Shown here piece by piece: positions 6,645-11,204 of a DNA stretch of 11,204 bases. The DNA comes from Bacteroidales bacterium UBA6207 (GTDB lineage: Bacteria > Bacteroidota > Bacteroidia > Bacteroidales > F082). Position numbers and translations under genes: made by a program. Each line of letters starts with the position of its first letter. Position 1 is the first letter of the stretch. Location: assembly GCA_002421995.1 (NCBI GenBank), contig DISP01000103.1:1-11204 (forward strand), written 5' to 3'. Below the pieces are notes generated by a model. That model did no database searches. It saw only the letters and a list, made by a program, of their open reading frames with translations, and was not told where the DNA came from.

Positions 6645-7160
6645 ATGATCAAAAAAACTGTTGAAGCAGCTATTAATGAACAAATCAAGCGCGAAGAGTT
6701 TTCATCACGCCTTTATCTTTCGATGGCTATCTGGTGCGAGTCCAACGGCTATCCGGGTGCTGCAGCCTTTCTTTACAGACAGGCCGACGAAGAACGTATG
6801 CACCAGCTCAAATTTGTTCACTATGTCAATGACAGAGGTGGCAAAGCCGCGCTGATGGCCCTTACAGCTCCTGAAAATCATTTCGAGAGCCTGAGCCATG
6901 TGTTCAAGCAGGTGATGGAACACGAACAATATATCACTGCCTCGATCAACGACCTGTATGAGGTGACCCTGAGCGAAAAAGACTATACCACCGGCAACTT
7001 TTTGCAATGGTATATCAACGAACAGATTGAAGAAGAAAGCACCATGGCCACCATCTTAGACAAGATCAACCTGATTGGTGCTGAAAAAGGCGGCATGTTC
7101 CATATTGACAAGGAACTGGGTGCTATGGCAGCTGCTGCACCGGCACCTGCTGCCGAATAG
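6645..7160 (+). CDS. ftnA: Bacterial ferritin, FtnA type
   Basis: A 171-residue, non-haem iron-storage protein that forms a 24-subunit shell and oxidises Fe(II) to a ferric mineral core in the cytoplasm. It aligns without gaps to E. coli FtnA through the four-helix bundle. The ferroxidase ligands Glu17, Glu50, His53, Glu94 and Gln127 are present, as are Glu126, Glu129 and Glu130 of the third iron site and Tyr24. The C-terminus has an extra Ala/Pro-rich tail (AAAAPAPAAE). It starts 60 bases after atpG with no terminator between and no convincing promoter. It may therefore be transcribed from the atp operon as well as from an unseen promoter. A strong terminator follows. Confidence 0.95.
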   Translation: MIKKTVEAAINEQIKREEFSSRLYLSMAIWCESNGYPGAAAFLYRQADEERMHQLKFVHYVNDRGGKAALMALTAPENHFESLSHVFKQVMEHEQYITASINDLYEVTLSEKDYTTGNFLQWYINEQIEEESTMATILDKINLIGAEKGGMFHIDKELGAMAAAAPAPAAE

Positions 7161-7185
7161 GCGTTTTTTACATTACACAGGACAT

Positions 7186-7223
7186 AAAAAAAGTCCGTCT
7201 TCTTAGAGGAGGACGGACTTTTT
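7186..7223. terminator. Bidirectional Rho-independent terminator between ferritin and atpC
   Basis: The 7-bp GC-rich arms 7193-7199 (GTCCGTC) and 7212-7218 (GACGGAC) are flanked by seven A on the left and five T on the right, so the structure terminates in both directions. The stem may extend inward by three pairs, leaving a TTAGAG loop. It lies between the ferritin stop (7160) and the atpC stop (7240), as expected for convergent genes. Confidence 0.92.
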
Positions 7224-7239
7224 CTTTATTCTAAAGCGA

Positions 7240-7476
7240 TTATTCAGCCAACACCAACACCTTGTTGTGCAGCACTTCGAGCATTCCTCCGGTGATTTCG
7301 AAAAACTGGAGTTTCTTGTCGTTGTCCATGGTCTTGATGCGGCCTTTTCCAAGTGCAGCAATCATGGGAGCGTGGTTGTTGAGGATTTCGAACAAGCCAT
7401 CAACACCGGGCAGTTGCACAAGTTGCACCTCGCCGGTAAAGATGGTTTTGTCGGGAGTGATGATTTCGAGGTTCAT
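7240..7476 (-). CDS. atpC: ATP synthase F1 subunit epsilon, short form
   Basis: A 78-residue epsilon subunit that seats gamma on the c-ring. It corresponds only to the N-terminal beta-sandwich domain of the usual 130-140-residue protein: LEIITPDKTIFTGEV at the start, LPGVDGLFEILNNHAPMIAAL in the middle, GGMLEVLHNKVLVLAE at the end. The last residues align to VTVLAD of E. coli, exactly at the domain boundary, and are followed by a normal TAA. The C-terminal helices that bind ATP and inhibit hydrolysis in many bacteria are missing. As far as I know this short form is normal in Bacteroidota and Chlorobi, so it is not a recent truncation. It starts 12 bases after the atpD stop, so the two are co-transcribed. 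Confidence 0.93.
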   Translation of the reverse strand: MNLEIITPDKTIFTGEVQLVQLPGVDGLFEILNNHAPMIAALGKGRIKTMDNDKKLQFFEITGGMLEVLHNKVLVLAE

Positions 7477-7488
7477 CGTGCTATGTTG

Positions 7489-9000
7489 TTAGGCTTTGCT
7501 TTCAGCAAGCAGTTTTTTTCCTTTTTCGATGGCTTCTTCGATGGTTCCCACCAGGTTGAAAGCCGATTCGGGATATTCGTCCACTTCGCCGTCCATGATC
7601 ATATTAAAACCTTTGATGGTGTCTTCGATGGAGACGATGGTGCCGGGAATACCCGTAAACTGTTCGGCCACATGGAAAGGCTGGCTCAGGAAGCGTTGCA
7701 CGCGGCGGGCGCGGTGCACAATAAGCTTATCTTCTTCCGAGAGCTCATCCATACCAAGGATGGCGATGATGTCCTGCAGCTCTTTGTAGCGTTGCAGAAT
7801 ACCTTTCACGCGTTGAGCGGTGTTGTAGTGTGCATCGCCCACGACATCCGGACTCAGGATGCGGCTTGTGGAGTCGAGCGGGTCAACGGCAGGATAAATC
7901 CCCAGCTCAGAGATTTTGCGGTTGAGTACTGTTGTAGCATCAAGGTGGGCAAAAGTGGTAGCAGGAGCGGGGTCGGTCAAGTCATCAGCCGGAACATAAA
8001 CCGCCTGCACTGATGTGATGGAGCCTCTTTTGGTTGAGGTGATACGTTCCTGCATCAGTCCCATTTCGGTGGCTAAGGTAGGCTGATAACCTACGGCTGA
8101 CGGCATACGACCAAGCAAAGCTGAAACTTCGGAGCCTGCCTGTGTGAAACGGAAGATGTTGTCAATAAAGAAAAGGATATCGCGTCCGCCTGATTTCTCA
8201 TCTCCATCGCGGAAATACTCGGCCAGGGTGAGACCGCTCAAAGCCACGCGGGCACGTGCTCCCGGAGGTTCGTTCATCTGACCGAACACCAGTGTTGCCT
8301 GTGACTTTCCAAGCTCATCATAGTCCACCTTGTCGAGGTCCCAGCTGCCTTTTTCCATGCTTTCGAGGAAGGCATCGCCGTATTTGATAACGCCGGATTC
8401 GATCATTTCGCGCAGCAGGTCGTTGCCTTCGCGGGTGCGTTCGCCCACACCGGCAAAAACTGACAAGCCGCTGTATGATTTGGCAATATTGTTGATCAGC
8501 TCCATGATGATAACCGTTTTTCCAACGCCTGCACCACCGAAAAGACCGATTTTACCCCCTTTGGCATAAGGCTCGATGAGGTCAATAACCTTGATTCCGG
8601 TGTAGAGCACTTCGGATTGGGTGGTCAGGTTTTCATACTTTGGGGGATCGCGGTGGATGTCGTATGAAGTTGTTGTTTCGACAGGTTTCAGGCCGTCAAT
8701 GGCATTGCCGATCACATTGAAAAGGCGGCCTTTGATGGCATCGCCGGTAGGCATTGCGATGGGTTTTCCGAGTGCTCTCACTTCCATTCCGCGACGCAGC
8801 CCGTCGGTGGAATCCATGGCGATGGTGCGAATGGTGTTTTCGCCGATAGCCTGCTGGGCTTCAAGAATGAGCTTCTCGCCATTATCTCTTGTGATTTCAA
8901 GCGCGTCGAGCAAATCAGGAAGGTTGTTCTCCTGGTCGAAGGCCACGTCAATGACTGGGCCAATGATTTGTGCGATGTGTCCTGTGACAGTTTTATTCAT
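7489..9000 (-). CDS. atpD: ATP synthase F1 subunit beta (catalytic)
   Basis: A 503-residue catalytic subunit, three per enzyme. Walker A GGAGVGKT is at 155-162, with Lys161 and Thr162 binding phosphate and magnesium. GERTREGND holds the catalytic Glu187 and Arg188. Walker B DILFFID ends at Asp280. The signature PAVDPLDSTS is at 370-379, and the conserved DELSEED motif lies near residues 420-426. Relative to E. coli there is an insertion of about 27 residues between GND (192-194) and GQMNEPPG (240-247), plus about five residues before GGRDILFF. These look lineage-specific. No Shine-Dalgarno is seen. The gene is separated from alpha and gamma, reads towards them, and has its own promoter. Confidence 0.98.
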   Translation of the reverse strand: MNKTVTGHIAQIIGPVIDVAFDQENNLPDLLDALEITRDNGEKLILEAQQAIGENTIRTIAMDSTDGLRRGMEVRALGKPIAMPTGDAIKGRLFNVIGNAIDGLKPVETTTSYDIHRDPPKYENLTTQSEVLYTGIKVIDLIEPYAKGGKIGLFGGAGVGKTVIIMELINNIAKSYSGLSVFAGVGERTREGNDLLREMIESGVIKYGDAFLESMEKGSWDLDKVDYDELGKSQATLVFGQMNEPPGARARVALSGLTLAEYFRDGDEKSGGRDILFFIDNIFRFTQAGSEVSALLGRMPSAVGYQPTLATEMGLMQERITSTKRGSITSVQAVYVPADDLTDPAPATTFAHLDATTVLNRKISELGIYPAVDPLDSTSRILSPDVVGDAHYNTAQRVKGILQRYKELQDIIAILGMDELSEEDKLIVHRARRVQRFLSQPFHVAEQFTGIPGTIVSIEDTIKGFNMIMDGEVDEYPESAFNLVGTIEEAIEKGKKLLAESKA

Positions 9001-9023
9001 TGGAGCGAATTTGTTTTAATACA

Positions 9024-9037
9024 GTAAATGAATTTAC
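9024..9037. promoter_or_regulatory. Palindrome at the predicted atpDC transcription start
   Basis: GTAAAT-GA-ATTTAC is a perfect inverted repeat with 6-base arms. It touches the -7 box and covers the expected start point of the atpDC transcript. It may be an operator or a small 5' hairpin; with arms this short and AT-rich, chance is possible. Confidence 0.25.
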
Positions 9038-9067
9038 AAAGGTAAGATTTTGAATGATTTTGCCAAC
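9037..9067 (-). promoter_or_regulatory. Promoter of atpDC
   Basis: On the minus strand TACCTTTG (9044 down to 9037) matches TAnnTTTG fully. GTTG (9067-9064), one mismatch from the -33 consensus TTTG, lies exactly 19 bases upstream. The expected start is near 9030, giving a leader of about 30 bases before the atpD ATG at 9000. This is the best promoter match in the window. It lies in the 103-base gap between lspA and atpD. Confidence 0.65.
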
Positions 9068-9103
9068 ACCAAGTCGAAAATAATGCGTTGAATGTGGTAA
9101 AAT

Positions 9104-9721
9104 TTACAATCCTTTCAAAAATTTGCGCTCAAAAAGCAACAACCAGGCCACCCCGATGGTAATGGCTGAGTCGGCAATGTTAAAGACTGGGCGAAAAAAC
9201 ACGAAATATCCGTCGGCAGAAAACAAAAAATCAGGCATCCATCCGGGTGCTTCGGCCTGTTGAATCATGATGAGCGGAAAGTAAAACATATCCACTACCT
9301 TGCCATGAAGGAATGAGGCATATCCGCCTGCTTCGGGCAGTAAGGTGGCCACGGTGTGATAGCTGCTGCTGCTGAAAATGAGGCCGTAGAATGCGCTGTC
9401 GAGTATGTTTCCCAATGCGCCGGCAAGCACCATCGAAATGCCGAAAACAGGACCGAAATCAGATTTGCGCTTTGTTAACAGATAAAGATAGATGCCCATG
9501 GCCGTAACAGCAAGGATACGAAACAGGCTTAAGGCCAGCTTGCCCCACTCTCCGGCAAACTGGAAACCAAAGGCCATCCCGTTGTTTTCGGTGAAATGAA
9601 TGATGGCCCAATTGCCAAACAACGGAATTTCCTGACCAATGGTCATGGTGAGTTTGATGTAGAATTTCAGCAGCTGATCGAGCAGCAGCACTGTAAAAAT
9701 AATCAGAAGAGGTCGTTTCAC
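9104..9721 (-). CDS. lspA: Lipoprotein signal peptidase (signal peptidase II)
   Basis: A 205-residue inner-membrane aspartyl protease that cleaves signal peptides from diacylglyceryl-modified prolipoproteins. The conserved blocks are LLLDQLLKFY (Asp15), TENNGMAFG (44-52), GALGNILD (101-108), VVDMFYFP with catalytic Asp144, and FNIADSAI with catalytic Asp184. The aspartates are 40 residues apart, against 19 in Pseudomonas aeruginosa, because of a hydrophobic and aromatic insertion at about 152-178. A further longer loop lies at 112-138. I believe both occur in other Bacteroidota. The frame opens with GTG at 9721; it was chosen because the first transmembrane segment and Asp15 need it and no ATG precedes it. 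A terminator-like hairpin separates it from the upstream DksA-like gene. Confidence 0.95.
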   Translation of the reverse strand: MKRPLLIIFTVLLLDQLLKFYIKLTMTIGQEIPLFGNWAIIHFTENNGMAFGFQFAGEWGKLALSLFRILAVTAMGIYLYLLTKRKSDFGPVFGISMVLAGALGNILDSAFYGLIFSSSSYHTVATLLPEAGGYASFLHGKVVDMFYFPLIMIQQAEAPGWMPDFLFSADGYFVFFRPVFNIADSAITIGVAWLLLFERKFLKGL

Positions 9722-9743
9722 GCTTGAATGTGGTGTTGAGGTT

Positions 9744-9785
9744 AAAAAACCACAACCCTGACCCGGGTTGAGCAGGTCAGGGTTG
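9744..9785 (-). terminator. Rho-independent terminator after the DksA-like gene
   Basis: The arms 9753-9763 (CAACCCTGACC) and 9775-9785 (GGTCAGGGTTG) pair perfectly over 11 bases with an 11-base loop. Read on the minus strand, the stem is followed by TGG and then six T (9749-9744), so it terminates transcription coming from ileS and the DksA-like gene. GGGTTG occurs again inside the loop (9765-9770) and could pair instead with CAACCC, giving a shorter competing hairpin. The lspA start is only 23 bases beyond the T-run. Confidence 0.8.
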
Positions 9786-9808
9786 ATATTATTTTCATCT
9801 GATAAAAA

Positions 9809-10228
9809 CTACTGGGCATTGCCTCCCTGTTGCAATTTTGCTTCGATACTCAAAGTGGCATGTGGCACTATACGCAACCTTTCTTTGGCAATCAGTTTTC
9901 CTGTTGCACGGCAGATCCCGTAAGTCTTGTTCTCGATACGTATCAAGGCGTTTTCGAGGTTGACTATAAACTTTTGCTGACGGGTTGCAAGTCGGCCATT
10001 CTCCTCTTTCGACAACACCTGATATCCTTCTTCCAGCACCTTAAAGGTGGGAGAGGTGTCGTTGGTGCCATTTTCGTCTTCATTGGATAGGGCCTCTGTA
10101 AGCAATTTCAAATCTGACCGGGCTTTGTCGAGTTTGTTAAGAATGATTTGTCTGAATTCGTCAAGCTCTTCGTCAGAGTAGCGCGATTTCTTCAGCTCGG
10201 CTTCCTGGGTTTTTTCAATTTCTTTCAT
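9809..10228 (-). CDS. DksA/TraR-family regulator lacking the zinc cysteines
   Basis: A 139-residue protein of the family that binds the RNA polymerase secondary channel; E. coli DksA works there with ppGpp. Two coiled-coil helices (about 18-50 and 65-103) lead into the zinc-finger region YGICRATGKLIAKERL, then PHATLSIEAK. Only one of the four zinc cysteines remains: Cys106, Thr109, Ser127 and Ala130 occupy the four ligand positions, resembling the C/T/C/A pattern of the zinc-independent DksA2 of Pseudomonas aeruginosa. The coiled-coil tip reads NDTSPT, so the DxxDxA motif needed for E. coli DksA function is not conserved. The ATG at 10228 was preferred to a TTG three codons upstream; GAAGG lies too close (two bases) to act as a normal Shine-Dalgarno. 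It lies between ileS and lspA, a typical Bacteroidota neighbourhood. Confidence 0.88.
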   Translation of the reverse strand: MKEIEKTQEAELKKSRYSDEELDEFRQIILNKLDKARSDLKLLTEALSNEDENGTNDTSPTFKVLEEGYQVLSKEENGRLATRQQKFIVNLENALIRIENKTYGICRATGKLIAKERLRIVPHATLSIEAKLQQGGNAQ

Positions 10229-10255
10229 GGCCTTCAATTTTTATATTCTACCAAC

Positions 10256-10272
10256 GATTCATTGCATGAATC
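10256..10272. promoter_or_regulatory. Perfect 7-bp inverted repeat upstream of the DksA-like gene
   Basis: GATTCAT-TGC-ATGAATC has 7-base perfect arms. Its near edge is 28 bases upstream of the ATG at 10228, the same distance as the related repeat at 1260-1278 from the lipoprotein ATG. A minus-strand TACATTTA (10285-10278), one base off the -7 consensus, lies just upstream, but without a recognisable -33 box. The repeat would then lie at the start of the transcript, as an operator or a 5' hairpin. Confidence 0.35.
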
Positions 10273-10331
10273 CGGTATAAATGTAGTCCTTTTTGCTGAT
10301 ATATGCGTGAATTGAATGTTAAAAATCCGCA

Positions 10332-11204
10332 TTATTTAAGTTTGGAAATCCTGAATTGTACAGCAACATTTTCAATAAGCTCATTATCAATGATATCAGA
10401 ACCTGACAATTCGTTGTCCAAACGTATGTTGCCAAGCGTTTCGGTTTCGATATATTCTTTGAAACTGTCAATTGCAGCTTTCAGGTCTCCTTCGGCTTTT
10501 ATTTCGAGCAGGATATTGTCAGTGACTTCGAATCCCTGGTCTTTGCGCTGGTTCTGAACGCGGTTGACGAGTTCTCTTACCAATCCCTCCTGCAACAGTG
10601 CTTCGGTGAGTGTCATGTCGAGGGCCACCGTGAGTTTGTCCTGCGTGGCTACTGTCCAGCCCGGAATGTCTTCGGTGGTGATCTCCACATCCTCAATTGT
10701 GAGCGTAATTTGCTGACCGTCAACCTCAAGCTGTTGAACTCCGTTGAGCTCAAGCTGACGGATATCGTATTGCGAATAGCCTGCCAGCAGGATGGAGATG
10801 TCTTTCATCAGCTTGCCGTATTTCGGCCCAAGGGTTTTGAAGTTGGGTTTGATTTTCTTGATCAGCACGCCGGCGTCAACACTGAGGTAGTTGATTTCTT
10901 TGACATTAACTTCCGAAAGTATCAGGTTTTCAACATCCTTGATCTGCTGTGCCATTTCTGCATCCGACACAGGAATCATGATCGTCTGGAGAGGTTGACG
11001 TACGCGTATGTTGGCTTTCTTGCGCAATGAAAGAATCATCGAGCTGAATTGTTGTGCCATTTCCATTCGCTCTTCAAGTTTTTTGTTGACACAGGAGCTG
11101 TCGGCAAGCGGAAAATCGGAAAGATGCACCGATTCAAAAGCCAGTTTGTTTGTCACGCCGTTGAGGTCGCGAAACAACTGTTCGCTGAAGAAAGGCGCGA
11201 TGGG
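10332..11204 (-). CDS. ileS: Isoleucyl-tRNA synthetase, C-terminal part
   Basis: The final 290 residues of cytoplasmic IleRS, which charges tRNA-Ile. The frame is open to the right edge and starts with PIAPFFSEQLFRDLN, a motif of the anticodon-binding domain of the large eukaryote-like IleRS type found in Bacteroidota. It continues with SLRKKANIRVRQPL, then IKPNFKTLGPKYGKLMKD and EGLVRELVNRVQNQRKDQGF. These belong to the C-terminal extension (DUF5915-like) that replaces the zinc-binding tail of the E. coli type. The catalytic HIGH and KMSKS motifs lie outside the window. The stop is at 10332-10334, 103 bases before the DksA-like gene. That gap holds the inverted repeat and nothing else that I can recognise. 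Confidence 0.96.
   Translation of the reverse strand, partial: PIAPFFSEQLFRDLNGVTNKLAFESVHLSDFPLADSSCVNKKLEERMEMAQQFSSMILSLRKKANIRVRQPLQTIMIPVSDAEMAQQIKDVENLILSEVNVKEINYLSVDAGVLIKKIKPNFKTLGPKYGKLMKDISILLAGYSQYDIRQLELNGVQQLEVDGQQITLTIEDVEITTEDIPGWTVATQDKLTVALDMTLTEALLQEGLVRELVNRVQNQRKDQGFEVTDNILLEIKAEGDLKAAIDSFKEYIETETLGNIRLDNELSGSDIIDNELIENVAVQFRISKLK

Noticed and set aside
7267..8013. A 248-codon plus-strand open frame antisense to atpC and atpD
   Set aside because: It lies entirely opposite two clear ATP synthase genes, is Phe/His/Val-rich as expected for the reverse of a conserved gene, and matches no family that I recognise.
9459..9755. A 98-codon minus-strand frame overlapping the lspA start
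   Set aside because: It overlaps the conserved N-terminal half of LspA in another frame, runs through the terminator, and has no recognisable features.
10229..10237. TTG start three codons upstream for the DksA-like gene
   Set aside because: The ATG at 10228 is a stronger start codon and nothing supports the extra three residues.

Overview
The window comes from a Bacteroidota genome, probably a Bacteroidales-like or related environmental lineage. Three things point there: near-absent Shine-Dalgarno sequences, promoter matches of the TTTG / TAnnTTTG type, and lineage-type proteins. The proteins are a 78-residue epsilon subunit, an a subunit with a signal peptide and His-rich extension, a DksA-like protein without its zinc cysteines, and an IleRS C-terminus next to DksA and LspA. 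It is mostly core energy metabolism; no tRNA, rRNA, CRISPR array, phage or insertion sequence was seen.

Layout. Bases 1-509 (minus) hold a family I inorganic pyrophosphatase running off the left edge. Bases 735-1232 (minus) encode a small NTF2/SnoaL-like lipoprotein. After a roughly 240-base divergent control region, an ATP synthase operon runs on the plus strand: atpB (a), atpE (c), atpF (b), atpH (delta), atpA (alpha), atpG (gamma). A ferritin gene follows at 6645-7160. A bidirectional terminator at 7186-7223 separates this block from the convergent minus-strand pair atpD (beta) and atpC (epsilon), which has its own good promoter near 9037-9067. Further right, all on the minus strand and transcribed towards atpDC, are ileS (C-terminal 290 residues only), a DksA/TraR-like regulator and lspA.

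How they work together. The two atp blocks together encode all eight canonical F1Fo subunits, so the enzyme is complete but made from two opposed transcription units. The c-subunit site (Glu70 followed by Gly, and no Gln/Ser/Thr/Tyr sodium ligands) predicts proton coupling. The epsilon subunit lacks the inhibitory C-terminal helices. Pyrophosphatase pulls biosynthetic reactions forward, ferritin stores iron, and LspA matures lipoproteins such as the one at 735-1232.

Most worth a second look: a 16-bp hairpin with a T-run between atpE and atpF, overlapped exactly by a 17-codon ORF that starts directly after the atpE stop; the split and inverted atpDC; and two palindromes sharing TTCAT-N3-ATGAA, each 28 bases upstream of a different start codon. 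I found no clear evidence of an entirely new multi-gene system.
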